Source: Apostichopus californicus
Taxonomy: Eukaryota; Echinodermata; Holothuroidea; Aspidochirotida; Stichopodidae
DNA length: 33,906 nt
Reading direction: 5' to 3'
NCBI GenBank assembly: GCA_020650975.1
Contig: JAIPMN010057315.1
Span: 1-33,906 of the forward strand
Shown: positions 9,083 through 21,198 of the stretch, one piece after another
How positions within the stretch are numbered: the stretch's first letter is position 1
Layout of the letters: the number at the start of each line of letters is the position of its first letter
Program-made: the position numbers and the translations under genes
The notes under the pieces: model-generated
Database searches by the model: none
Told to the model about the DNA's origin: nothing
Seen by the model: only the letters and a program-made list of their open reading frames with translations

Positions 9083-10475
9083 GTAAGTCGGTCTTTAGTT
9101 TTAGTATTAGAACTGTACTTTGCATTGAATGAATGTGGCGTAATCCTCTCATGGATTTGTAAGTATAACTCTGTGGTAAAAACTTCTGTTTTGACTTAGT
9201 GGTAGGGCAATGATACTTTGTCAAGGAATTATAAGGCAGGAAATTGCTTCAATCTCACTGGACTTCATTTTAAAGAATTGATGTGGATTTAAGGTGTCAC
9301 TACCATGGTAACCATATTTGATTTAATATTGCAATAACTATAAAACAATCTGTGCGTGCAGGGAAGACCTAAGTAGTGTGAAGTCAACATGTCCTTGTTT
9401 CGGTTTTTTTGCAGAGTCCAACAATTTTTCCTTTATTAAGATTAAGCTCCATATTTGCATTCAATTCCTGGACACAAACACGACGTCACAAGCTTTTCAA
9501 ATTGATAATTGTGAGATTTCTCACAGTATTACTCAAGAAACAGGTGGATTTAGTTTAAGGTGACCAGACGTCCCCGATTTTCGGGGACAGTCCACGATTA
9601 CAATGTGCTGTCCCCGATGAACAAGTGTCCCCGAAAATGTCCCCGATTCGTCAAAATGTTCAGGAATTTCAAAAATATCCCACATTATTAGTAAAATAAT
9701 TGTAAAAACAAAATTGAGTCAAGTGCGCAGTCGCAGAACGGAACTTACCAGTATTTCAGGTGGGCCAGTGTAAAGTGGAATATGCTAGATCGGTCTAGGC
9801 TAGCACTTTTTCGTAAAGTAAGTAAGTTTCATCTAAGAAAAAGCTACTTTTTTGAAAATAAAATTAATTTCAAAAGTGCTTCTAAGTATCACCATTTAAC
9901 ATCTAAGCACCTTAGGCACTGGAAAATTTTCCAAAGGGGAGGGGGATACCCCCTCCCCTAAGATCCCTCCCCCATATCAATCACGAATAAATGTCCCTGA
10001 TTCCAGTCAGGCAAATATGGTCACCTTAATTTAGTTTCTCTCCATGAGAATCACCTATTAAAGTTAACTATTCATGAGAATTATCTTATAACCTATTAAT
10101 ATTCATGAGAATTACTTAGTTAAATTGAATTAAATATCATTCATGCAGAGTTTATCCTTTTCTAGCATTTACTCAAATATTGAGACATGCTGACAGAATG
10201 TGCTGTATTTGTCTACTGCAGAACATTGCCTTTGTTTTCATGTAATGATTGGCTTCATCCAACCGTGTCCTAGTAACCAAGCTGAGATATCAATTTCAGC
10301 TCACCTATGCTCAATCCTGGAAAATTAAATTGTAACCTTGTTAAAGTACTATGAGATGCATATCGCAGGTATCCTACCCATAGTTGTGGTGAACGGTGGA
10401 ATGTTATTTCATCTTCTCCATTGCATTGGAAATGAATGAATGGTTGAATGTTATTTCATTTTCTCCATTGCGTAG
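9083..10475 (+). other. TOP1 intron with a MITE insertion
   Basis: A 1,393-base intron from GTAAGT to the acceptor GCGTAG. It holds the 473-bp hAT-type MITE (9556-10028). From about 10088 onward it holds sequence nearly identical to the intron before the variant exon at 830. Nothing else was recognised. The open stretch 9378-9563 is not supported as coding. Confidence 0.75.
9556..10028. mobile_element. hAT-type MITE, 473 bp
   Basis: The terminal inverted repeat is TAAGGTGACCA at both ends, with exact 8-bp target duplications ATTTAGTT (9548-9555 and 10029-10036). Subterminal zones repeat GTCCCCGA/TCGGGGAC words in both orientations. It has no transposase. Confidence 0.9.
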
Positions 10476-10640
10476 GCGATGACTGTCAAAGAGAGGGAAA
10501 CGTTCAAAAATCCGGATATGTTCAACTTCTCTTATTTGCTTGGTTACTTGCGGGAGCAGGCAGATCTGAGAAAGGAGATGACAGAGGTCAGTTATAAACA
10601 AATGAAACAAAACAAAGAAAGACAATTGAAGTAGGTAATG
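10088..10640 (+). repeat. Duplicate of 440-985 (intron, exon, intron)
   Basis: Nearly identical to 440-985 across the intron on both sides of the exon, but not in the exon core (10508-10570 against 862-915). The match is cut at about 10638 by the 15.3 kb insertion and continues at 25923. Confidence 0.9.
10476..10586 (+). CDS. TOP1-like: DNA topoisomerase I-like, exon (EMTN-type segment)
   Basis: A 111-base exon (37 codons, phase 0 at both ends) between the acceptor GCGTAG and donor GTCAGT. It follows on in frame from exon 8961-9082. The product starts AMTVKERETF and continues through FNFSYLLGYLREQADLRKE to MTE. It corresponds to the TOP1 segment EMTNEEK...FTQMSQYFKAQTEARKQ, with the aromatic and charged positions conserved. 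It is about four codons shorter than the human counterpart. The variant copy at 830 shares both ends but not the centre. The next expected exon (the KEYGFC...GLFRGRG region) was not found before the insertion at 10639 or after it. Confidence 0.8.
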
Positions 10641-12303
10641 TTGGGACCCGCCTGAGAGGGGAGGGGTGGATAAGCCAGTCGGTTAAGATCAGTGACGACA
10701 AATAAGGCGACAATCAAGATCAGAGTTACGGTCTTCGTTTTATTTAACAAGGGAGGAAAAACAGCTTCTGAAATGTGTGAAATACAGTTGTGTTCCGTCA
10801 AGGTTGACCTAGTTGTCCGATTTAAAAATGTCAGAAAACGTCTAAAAGTGTCTGGTTCCGTCCGAGCTTCCGGTTAGAAGAAAAACAGTCATACCCAGTA
10901 TTCAAAGCCCAGATTGTCTGGAAACGTCCGAGGTCAAGTTTACTAGCCCAAAAGTAACAAAAGAGTGGATTGTTTATCTAGAGCATTTGCGGTCACACGG
11001 CCGCGACAATTCCTCAGCGTGATAACAATAGTCTGTAAGGATTACAAGTTCACTGACAAACTCTGCAGAAATATTTACTTACTATCATTTACTATTTTGA
11101 GACTTACAGCTAGCAAGGAACATTTTTTCCTTTCAAATGGATACGACAATATAATATCGCTTAATACATACAGCACTTTTCGTTTACGATGATAAATATT
11201 ATTAGAAGCATGCTAAGGGTAGCCTCGCAAATCTAACCGTCGGTTCCGGACCGGTGGATTTATCCGCGGCTATAATGAGCACAGCCACAAGCAGATAATG
11301 AGTCACACTTGAGTGCTCACTGTCTCCAAACTACCCTCCACGCTATACAGTTACATTTACTGCCACGGTCAAGCTTTATACTAAGCCATTTGAGCACAAC
11401 AGCGAGTTGAACAAATGAGCACTCTTAAGAGTCAAAATGTGTCCAAACGTTCCATAAAGATAGTTAATTTATATGCTGTATTTTATCCTTCTGCATAGGC
11501 AAAATTTCCGTGAACAATAATTGTAAGGAAATGTGAATTTACACTGCAGGAATCTAAAATGCTAACTTTCTTGTTTTCCCAGTCGGCCAAGTGGGAACAA
11601 AAACTTTCGTTGCCTTTTTGCAAGGACAAGTTCCTGAATTTTTAAGATTTAAAAATCTGAAAAACTGAAACCAAATCACAATCTAACTTCTTGTACACGT
11701 GAACATTAGCGTGAACCAGAGCCTAACATACGGGAAGGCTTTAGCATAATCCTACTTATGAAGAACAGGAACTAAACTCCCTAAGCTAGTGGGAATAAAA
11801 TTGGTTGACTGTAGGGCAATTTTCGCACTCCAGCAAATCTGTACTTTTTTTTTAGCCAGCTAGACCGTAGACATCCCTTTTCAATACCATGTATCACTGG
11901 ATTGGGGGTGTACAGCAATTGGTCATGTTTCCTCGGAAGGGTGTATTACAATTACGTTTCTGGAAAAGTTTGTCGAGTACACGTGTCATGATCATACCGG
12001 GGCTAAGCTATACAGCAGCGGTTCTCTGCTTCAAACAATGCAATACGATGTGGAGAAATAAACTGAAACTGTATCGCAAATAAGCTTGCATTAACATTCT
12101 CACCGAATAGTCACTTATATCTCTAACCACATGGCAGCCTAACAACATTCTAAGTCAATGGGAAAATCAAGCCTAACCATCTGTTTGTAATTCGCTGAAA
12201 TTGTGTCGCAGTTAGCTGCATATATCAACGTTACGGTCGATAGTCTTTGTAGTTAGCATACATATGTGGCATAGCTTAATTATTGTTTTGCTTAACTTTT
12301 GGT
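10641..12303. other. Left arm of the composite insertion, no gene recognised
   Basis: Mostly unassigned AT-rich sequence; open stretches at 10692-10877, 10965-11192 and 11889-12083 have no recognisable motif. A pyrimidine-rich acceptor-like site ends at about 11581, but the frame after it stops within 70 bases. The only shared sequence is the inverted repeat fragment at 12127-12212. Confidence 0.4.
12127..12212 (-). repeat. Inverted copy of the MITE interior (6027-6109)
   Basis: The reverse complement matches the CACAATTTCA...CAGATG...TTAGGCT...CCCATTGACTTAG...CCATGTGG series at 6027-6109, and in part 5932-5977. It is a third copy of this motif, lying outside any recognised MITE border. Confidence 0.7.
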
Positions 12304-12311
12304 ATGTCAAT

Positions 12312-15053
12312 TAGGGCTGTGAGTTTTCGTTTAGACCTAAACGTTTTAATGACCGATTTTTCGTTCGTTTAAACGTTTAAACGTTCGCGAAAATCGGCAA
12401 AATGTCGAAACACTAAGATCCTTAAACCGAAGTGCTATAACTTTATTTTTTAAGGATAATTATCATCAGTCTGTTTTACCCAATTATAAGTGCAATAAAA
12501 AAAAACAGTACCTTCTTTTTATATACATTCCGATTGTTCGTTAAGTTATGTATCTTTCCCAGCTCCCCCTCTCCCTCCTACCCCCCTACCCCTACCCCGA
12601 TAATCTGTATAATCCGTATAATCTGTAAACGTAGGGTGTTCGCAGCCGCTCTACATAGCAGAGCTTCTATGGGTTAGAATAAACTGTGATGAAGAAAAGA
12701 GTCGGTAAACTCAGTATCGCACCAAGCCCAATTAATGACTTTCCAAAATATTCAACCACAGAGTTTGCATATACAAGTTAAGCCGATAAGAATAAGAGTA
12801 ACAAAGAAAACAGCGCTACTACTAGGAGCACAAACGATCGATACAATCAGTGCAAAAACTTTAGCAAGGAAACTATATTAATTACGACAATGTGCCCCAG
12901 TTTGTTACTAATTATACGAGTTCCTCCCGTTAGGCATTAAATTGAATGTAGCTAACAATCTATGAGAACTAGGTAAGCCTTGGCCGATCCTACCTCTTAG
13001 CCTACATCGAAAGATACGCCGTATACACCTCGCAAGAAAACCACGATAACCTTAAATGAAAAAACAATATTTTGCACTTGAAGATCTGACTTCCCCCAAA
13101 ATGCAATGATAAGGTTTAGACCCAGTACTTCTTAATACAATGAGATTCCAATTACTAGTCAAAAATATTTTCTGAAGAAAAACCTTACGATATTTTTCAC
13201 AAATATTGATGCTTAGATAAGTGCTTCCTCACAATCAACGAGCCGCCCCAAAATTCGCTCCGCTTACGTAAAACTTCTAAATATATAACACGTGGAAAAA
13301 CCCGAGTTTTTACACACATAATTCCCGTTGACATTGGTCACGGAACATAAGTAGGTCATCGACATTCGAACTTGCCCAAGTTCATCGCACCATGTGAACG
13401 ACACAACACATTGAACATGATGGTACATGTTCCCGCCATCTGGACGCCGAGTGTAAATTTTGGTGTAATATGCAAATTATTAATGGTACTGTGCTGCGCG
13501 GTTAAAACTTAACCTATTGCGACACACAAATTTTGGGAAGCTGTTGTAGAAGTAACTTTTGTATCAAATGTAAAGTACTGTAAGGTACTATATTTTATAA
13601 AAGACGGTTTTCTTCAGGTGGTAAGGAAAAGGGGTGTTTCGGTGAACTCAATCTCTTTGTATAGTATTTGGATACTTAAAATGTACATGCAGTTTCTATT
13701 TCTCATTAAGTAAGCTCTACTTAGCATTTTTATCCTTTGTGGATCTTTATTGGAAAAATACGAAATGTATTGTTTGACGCCAGTATCTAACGGTAAGCAT
13801 TTCTTAAATTGTTGTCTGTGCTTCAAAATCCATTTTCAAAAAAGTATGTTTTCATGAAGGTTAACTTAACCACATTAACGAAAGTTGTTCTATCCAAATA
13901 AAATACATGTTTCTCGTACTGAGATCTGGAAAAAAAAAATCGGCGGCCATTTTTCTTCTTTTCATGCGCTAATACTAGTTTGGAATATGTGGAAACCTTT
14001 ACAAAATCATTTTTAAGGATAGCTTAGATTTCTAGTAATCCGAATAGAGACTTTGGAATCAGGAAAAAGGAGGCCCCTTGCGCGGATGAGAAACATGTTT
14101 TGTTTTTAACCGGCCCTGCTTCAAAGTTGTTGGGTAGAAGTTTTTTTTCTTTTCATTCTGTTGGAACCAACGGTAAATTATGTAAACAATTGACACAAGA
14201 AACGCTTAGTAATACTTTATTATTTTTTCAAAATGTTGCCAACTATTCAAAGTAAACTTATACTCCGTGGAACATAACCTCTACAACTGACAAAAAAAGT
14301 CAGGAAAAGAAACACTGAATAGAAACCCATTTAACGAAAAAACAGTTATAAGTTCTATGCCGGCAAACACTTTACCTGCGTCCTCTTCGCTGCTAAGTGA
14401 ATATCACGTCTTAAACTACGATTTAAGAAACGGCTGATTCAAACATCTCACTAGTTCTTTCAGTGACTTTAATCCCTATTCATTGAGCGCAATAGCATTT
14501 CCTGCGTATAAACTCGTACAGGGATTATACGAGGTGTCTACGCGGTGTCTACGCGGCGTCTACGCGGCAATTTGTTTGTCAACGAGTTTATACGCGATTG
14601 TACGTCTTTATACGTCTTTATACGATTCTGTGCGCGTACAAATGTCCAGTTATACGTGAGCGGTACTGTAGTTCGCGAGTTGGCGAACAACCAGATCTCA
14701 AAGTACCCGGATGTTGCAGACTCTTTACTCGTCATCTCGTGGCGTTGAAACTTTTAGCGCCGAGTAATATGTTATTTATACATCAGAAATGTAGTGCATA
14801 CAAGCCATTCATATCGCCGGATACATCGGGGGGTAACAATAGTAGGATTATGTTTGCGGTTTATGATTCGACTGATCGTAAGTTGTGTTGTTATGTCGCG
14901 TAGTAGACAAAATAAACACGGGAATTGATGCGCGATTTTTGCCAATAATTTAATTTTCAGTTGATATCATAGTTTCGTTTAAACGTTCATCAGGTTTTAT
15001 TAAACGATGTTTCGTTCGTTTACACGTTTAAACGTGTAAACGGCACAGCACTA
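12312..15053. mobile_element. hAT-type element without transposase, split by element A copy 2
   Basis: Exact 8-bp target duplications ATGTCAAT (12304-12311 and 15054-15061) flank ends TAGGGCTGTGAG and, reversed, TAGTGCTGTGCC. Subterminal zones repeat CGTTTAAACG, a palindromic word common near hAT ends. Its own sequence is only 12312 to about 12599 and 14671-15053; the rest is a nested copy of element A. On the minus strand around 14690-14740 there is a short SATSGYFEIW-like stretch that might be the remnant of a BED-type finger. Confidence 0.85.
12600..14668. mobile_element. Element A, copy 2 (left end missing)
   Basis: Matches copy 1 from 2451 onward and ends in the same inverted-repeat terminus (CAGTACCGCTCACGTAT on the reverse strand) followed by TA (14669-14670). 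The left 185 bases, including the left terminus, are absent. Two copy 1 segments (2984-4530 and 5428-6871) are missing; the second absence is a true empty site. The three adjacent CTACGCGG words near 14535-14570 are conserved. Confidence 0.85.
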
Positions 15054-15061
15054 ATGTCAAT

Positions 15062-16800
15062 ATGGGTTTTCCGAAGCTCTTGGGGGGCATATATTTAATG
15101 CAATGGCTGATTCACTTTTTAAATCATAGTTACGTACCACTCATTGAACAAGGGTACAGGCCCAGGTGAAGGCTGTTTTTATCAAACTTTCGAGTAGCGG
15201 ATTGTCACAATTGTTCATAAGAGACCAAGAAATTTTATTTGTGAGGTTTGATAATTTGGAAGATTTGCAAGAATAAAGTACTGAATCTCGGACATTTGGT
15301 AGTGGCGGATTTTAGTGTATAAGTCAATTTGCATCATAAACTACCGCTCTATTGACTGTCAAAACCGCCAAAGTTAATCCGGTCACTTCGCCAAGTTTGC
15401 TCATTGTTTGTGAACAATAACCAGCCTTGTGTTGTCAGGATGCTGTGCTCATTACTCCGGCTGGCAACCAGCTTGTGTGCATTCAACCATGGGACAAAAT
15501 ATGCACATTCATAATGAGCAAGGGGTGCGAGACTTCCGCCGGCCCGGAACGGGCGGTTAGATTTGCGAGGCTTCCCTTAGTTCAAAGTTTAATTCGCCGG
15601 CGAGGTGGTACAGTACCGTCTCGTCCATTTTGACATGAGACACGGACATACTGTAGCCCTGTGCCTAACTTGACATTTTAAAGGTTACTAGGATACAGTT
15701 TAACGAAAGTTGAAGCTGCAATATAAAGTGATGAAATCAATTTCAGCGCGAAAATTAAGCAATGCAAATAATCGGGAACTTTATCGATATAATGAAAGTT
15801 CACAATAAAATATTGATCTTGTCCTAAACATTTAGAGTGGAATATTATCTACAATTAAGAAACGTATGGTAATTCTTTGTCGCAAGAAGTGTGTAACTAC
15901 AAAATATGTATTGAAACAGGCAGAGAGGTTGCCGCAAAACGGCGGACCTTTTATATGAAAATATGTATTATTTACATTTTCCGACAGTTCAAACCTGCAT
16001 TGAACATCATGTTCCCGCTCAGTTGATTTGAGTAGGCCTATGCTAAAACGAAACTTTGAACAAAAAAGGTGTTACGTAAAAAAAAGTTATACTTCTTAGA
16101 ATGTAGGCAAACAATTTTCAATAGCATGACTTTTTTTTCTTGAATGTCCGTTTGCCAAATAAAAATTATTTAGGATCCACAGACTGATTCGGCCATGACA
16201 AAAGTGTTGAGCACAATATAAATTGGCGCTAAGATTCAACTTGACATTATAATAACCAGTTGTAATCGAACATCAGAAGAGTTAAAATCCACGTATTCCA
16301 ACATTATGTTTCATATGGGGGTTTTCATTTTCCCAGTCATGCGTTTGTTACTATCTTGCAAATTTCTTTACCCCCATATCTCACCCTACTACTCGTTGTT
16401 TATTTGCGACAAAAACGTGATCACCAAATACTGCACCTGTGCTATATGCATTTACCAGACAAGTATCCCAAGTCCGAACTGCAGGTGCGCACGCAGAATT
16501 GACTACCTTGGAAATCTAGGTCATGTCCTGGTTTCTGCTCACAAGCCTGACACCTGTTAATTCGCATTCCATTCTGAGCCAGCGAAAGAAACCTAACAAG
16601 GAGTTGTTACATCTCTGGCAAACTGCCAGGAAAACCTGCAACACTATCCGTTTCGTAAGAGAGGAGGGGTGGCCAAAGCAGTCTCCCAGGTACCTTGCTT
16701 AGCGAGTGTGTGCTTAACCTTTGCAGCATTGAGCTGTCAACTATGTGCGCAAATAGGTTTCTCTATTACTTCGGTTAAATGTGGGGCATAAAACACAAAG
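15062..16800. other. Unassigned sequence inside the composite insertion
   Basis: No family, RNA gene or transposon ends recognised. Open stretches at 15427-15633 and 16306-16560 show no conserved motif, and their composition does not differ from their surroundings. Confidence 0.4.
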
Positions 16801-16837
16801 AAAAACAAGAGTTAGTAACATTGAAACCCATTTTCAT

Positions 16838-17677
16838 CTAATGCCATATTTTCTGGAGTGGATTTAAGTCTGGACTCTCAGCGGGTGTCTTCCACCAAAT
16901 GATTCCAGCATCCTCCATGAACCGTCTAGCATACAGGCTTGTATGTTTGGGGTCGTTGTCTTGCATTAGCCTGAATCCCTTGGGGTAATACTTCCGTCCA
17001 ATGATACCAATGCATCTCGTATTAAAAATGTCTACAAAATACTTTTGACGCATGATTCCATCGAATATGACAATATTCGTGGCCCATCTCTTTGATATAC
17101 CTGCCCAAACATGCAACTTGTAAGGATGTTTGGGTCTCCCTTTCATTTCGGTTTTTTTCGCATTTCAGTCTAAAAGAAACTCTCGCGTGACTGTCTAATT
17201 CAATAGTACACTCATCGGTAAACACCATGTTGTGGTAGGACTCCTTCTGGAGGGCTAGCTTTCAAACATGAATAAGACGCTTTACTTGGTTGGCATGTAT
17301 GATTCATGGTGCGTTTTTAGTCTTTTCACAAATCCAGCCAAGTTCAGCCCGCTTCTCTCTGATTGTTGAAGTGCATATATCAGACCTGGTTCGTTTCAAG
17401 AGTTCCCTTCGTAAGTTGGTTAAAGGTAGCTCCTCATTTTCCTTCAATAGTGGATTATTTCACCGCACTCTGCCATCATCTTGTTTCTTCTTCCGCCTCT
17501 TTCCCTGTTACGTACGTTGCCTCGAAACCTGGTGATAATGTTTGCGACGGAATTTCTGGATATAACAGTGCCAGCATCTCTTCGCTCTTTCCATACAGCA
17601 TAGGGACGTTTCTTATGTAGTATCATAGCTCTTACTACTTTTAACCGAATCGTTGGTGAAATTAAACAACCTGGCAT
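16838..17677 (-). pseudogene. Tc1-like transposase relic (DDE superfamily)
   Basis: Read on the minus strand, the pieces fall in family order. First comes an N-terminal helix-turn-helix part (17677-17444, with SVANIITRFR). Then VFTDECTIELDSH carries the first acidic residue (around 17215). After a frame change come RPKHPYKLHVWAGISKR, MQDNDPKHTS with the second acidic residue, and TPAESPDLNPL near 16850. At the third catalytic position, where NPIEN is usual, this copy has Q (NPLQKIW), followed at once by a stop. Several frames and stops separate the parts, so it is dead. No terminal inverted repeats were found for it, so the element borders are unknown. Confidence 0.9.
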
Positions 17678-18892
17678 CTTTACTGTTTTAAGTTCTCTTT
17701 GGCATTACCTGCGAGAGAGTGATTCTCTGGACGCGAACACACTTAAGTCTCTACATCATTATTCACCAGACTCCAACCGCGTCCGCACATCACCATAACA
17801 ACCTTTCAAACATCTAACATAATGTCATTTGAGCTAAAAATTTGATCGCTTCAAACAGGTTGTTCACCTAGCTTCTATGCGCTTTATTCACTGATTTCAG
17901 AATCCATTGAAATAGGGATGCACCGGTCCAAAGTTTTGGATCCGGCCGGAACCGGATTTTGCCGGATAGAACATGAAATCCGGCCGGATAAAATCCGGCC
18001 GGAACCGGATTTTTTCATTACACAAAAGAAAATCATTAATAAGAAGTAGAAGGATGAAACAAGGAGCAAATCTTAGGTGAGGTATACGCATATTATAAAG
18101 AAGGTAAAATTAAGACCCCATTTATGAGATTAAATATGACTTGGAAGTGGTGTAATCTACATTCTTTAATAAAATAACTACAATATAAATGTTGACAAGC
18201 TTGATACAGTATGTAAATTTGTTTGCTGGAAAAATACTGCATACTACCTATGAAGTTTGTTTTAAAACGGGAAGCTACATTTCACAAATCTCATACTTTA
18301 TACTGAATAAAAAGATTATTTAATTGTTGTTATAACACTACTATCTGGATTTAGAATAGTCTTTTATTATTCATTATTTGGTAACAAATTTTTACACTGC
18401 AATATTATCTGTAAAATTTAAAAAAAAAGCATTGTATCTTTCCAGAAGTGGAAGAAACTTCTTATCTATCTTTTATCTATCCTTTAAAATGGAATTGAAT
18501 GTTCATTAGAACACTTAATGATTTAGGTTTTTCATGAACTTTTAGGAACTTTCATGGTGACAAGAGATATCTCTTTCTGTAAGAAAATTAGATACTGTTT
18601 TTTCTATGACTGGCACCCCATTTGGTGGAAACTCTTCTAGTCCATTGCTTCATCGATTTATAAAAGTGCCAAGATTACAATTTGCATATTGCCATGACCA
18701 CAAACAATGAGTAACAATTGACAGCTTTCTAGAGGAGAAATGGACTGTAGTGGTCCACAAAAAGATCCATTGTTTTGACTTCTTAAGGTCCTAATGCACA
18801 TGTTTGGATTTTGGACATTTCATTTCATGCAAGTGTTTCTCTCTGACAAGTAGTACTGTTAATGAAAGTTATTTCACTATAAGATTTGGAAT

Positions 18893-20843
18893 ATGGCTTC
18901 CTCATTTATTTGGAAGCATTTCACTGTTCAGGATCAGGCTGATGAAATTGCAGAGTGTACATTGTGTAAAAGAGGTATAAGAAGAGGACCACCAGGATGT
19001 CTGCCGAAGAATTTCAGCACCTCTCCTTTGCACAGACATCTTCAAGCCAAACACCCTGAAACATACAGGCAGGCTAAAGATCAATCAAATGCAGAGAAAA
19101 AAGCAACTAGATGTATGTCCACCACCAAAACAAAGGAAAATGATGCTGATGGGACATCAATCAGCACTGAAGGATTGCTTGGAGAAGAAAAAGATATGGG
19201 ATATCAATGATAAGCGAGCAGAGGTTATACACCAGAAGATAATGACAATGATTGCTACGGATAATCAGCCATTCTACTATTGTAGAGGATATGGGTTTTA
19301 TTGAGCTCATTGGACATCTTCAGCCAAACTACTTACTTCCAAGTAGGAGATACTTTTCAGATGTCATGCTTCCAAAAACATATGAGGACTTGAAAGCTAA
19401 GCTGAAAATAGAGCTACTTCCAACAAATGCACCTTTCATATCATTCACTTCAGATATTTGGACATGTCAACATTCTAATGAGTCTTTTGTTTCCTTAACT
19501 GCTCACTGGATAGATCCTGACTTTCAGAGGAAGAATGCTGTCCTTCATGCTAAACATTTTCCTGGCTCACCCACAGGAGAAGAAATTGAACAAATGATTC
19601 GTAGCATGCTGGTCAATTGAGGAATCACTGAGGGGAGACAACACATCTTAGTTTGTGATGGTGCAGCCAACATGGCTTTGGGAACACGACTTGCTGATTT
19701 AGAAAGTGTTCATTGTTGTTTGCACATACTGGACCTTGTTATACGAAGCAGCATTTTAGATCAAAGAGCAGTGATTGACTTGTGTGCAAAGGTGAAGAGA
19801 ATTGCCGCCCACTTCAGTCTTTCAAGTCTAGGTTGCAATGAGCTAAAGAACTTTCAACATGAGCAAGGGGTGAAGCAGCCCCTCACACAGTGCAGGATGT
19901 CCCAACACGTTGGAACAGTACCTTTATGATGCTGGAACGTGCGCTCACACTTAAAAGGCCTATTTTGCTATATGCTGCAAATCATGATGTCCCCATTTTG
20001 AGCTCTAATGAATGGAATCTTCTGGAGAAAATGCTGCACATTTTGCAGCCATTCTATGAAATAACCAAGCAAGTCAGTTGTGTTCTCTCAGTGATGTAAT
20101 TCCCCATGTTGTTTCCCTCGACAGATACCTATCAAAGGTAGGAAATGACTCCGGTGTGCAGACAACCAAGAAGTCTTTACAAAATGCCCTTAATAAACGC
20201 TTGCTTTCATCTGACAGTCTGAAAATCTTGAAAGAGAAGAACTACGTTTTGGCTACAGCTTTGGACCCACGTTACAAACTTATACACATGAAAGAAGAGA
20301 GAGAAACAGTGGAAAAGTGGTTGATCGAAGGCACAGTCCTTAAACACCAATACCAGCAATATTGGGTAGAGTGCAGGAGAAACATCTGAAGAAGAAGATA
20401 ACCCTACAGAAAGCAAGGGGGAGCAACAAGTAAAGTCACTGAAGGAAACCATACATTGTGATTTCATGGCATGTTATGATGATGGTGGTGGTGCTGATAA
20501 ACCAAGTGTGTCATCGAGAAAGATGAAAGCTAAACATGAACCAAGTTTGTCAGAGATAGCATCTGAAATTGACAAATATTTCAGTCTACCGATTATTCCA
20601 AGATCCTCTGACCCTGTGGCATTCTGGAAGGAACACAAGTTCATTTTCCCTACTATTTTTCAACTGGCTCGGTGTTATCTGTCCTGTCCTGCTTCCTCTG
20701 TATATTCAGAGCGTCTTTTCTCTGAAGCAGGAAAAGTTTTTGACCAGCAACGTGCTCGCCTTCCGAAAACTGGAGAAAAACTTCTTTTCCTTCATCACAA
20801 TTTGAGAAAATATATTCCACATACAGTGAAAGCGGGAAATTAA
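18893..20843 (+). pseudogene. BED-finger hAT transposase, inactivated
   Basis: Domains in order: a BED zinc finger (18900-19080; CTLC, later HLQAKH); a block with WDINDKRAEVIHQKI and MIATDNQPF (19190-19280); FTSDIWTCQHS with the first acidic residue (about 19450); VCDGAANM with the second (about 19660); VPTRWNSTF (about 19895); and a C-terminal hATC dimerisation domain with YSERLFSEAGKVFDQQRARL (20700-20765), ending at TAA 20841-20843. Frame changes lie near 19105, 19275, 19905, 20078 and 20372, and an in-frame TGA is at 19618-19620. It resembles ZBED-type transposases that cut hAT ends to give 8-bp duplications. It cannot make a full protein now, but the damage is light, so loss was fairly recent. 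Confidence 0.95.
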
Positions 20844-21198
20844 ATTTGTTTACATTCCCAAATAGCAACGTTACAGTATATATGAAGGAGACTTGCATGC
20901 TCTGCAACAAATCATTTTAAAGATATAATTATTTAAGGAATGATAGCTTGAAACCTCAAAAAGATATAAATATGGAAATCATTTTCTTAGATCAGTCACA
21001 TGTTGTTAAATTATTTACTACGACAATTGTCTCTGTATGTGATAACTGTAGAAAGGTTACTTTTGAAATTGTTTTCATTGTCAGCTCTGGAATTAACCTT
21101 TTTTGATGAGAATTAAAGTTATTCTAATGTTTAAGAATGAACTTTAAGATGAAGTGGTTTTTGTGGAATCCAAAAAAATTCAGACGTATTTAACCATA

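Noticed and set aside
11565..11650. Possible exon after a strong TTTTCCCAG acceptor
   Set aside because: The frame stops after about 20 codons, does not match the missing TOP1 segment, and lies inside the composite insertion.
15427..15633. 68-codon open frame
   Set aside because: No motif, no family resemblance and no splice context.
20207..20467. Minus-strand open frame
   Set aside because: It is the shadow of the hAT transposase coding strand.
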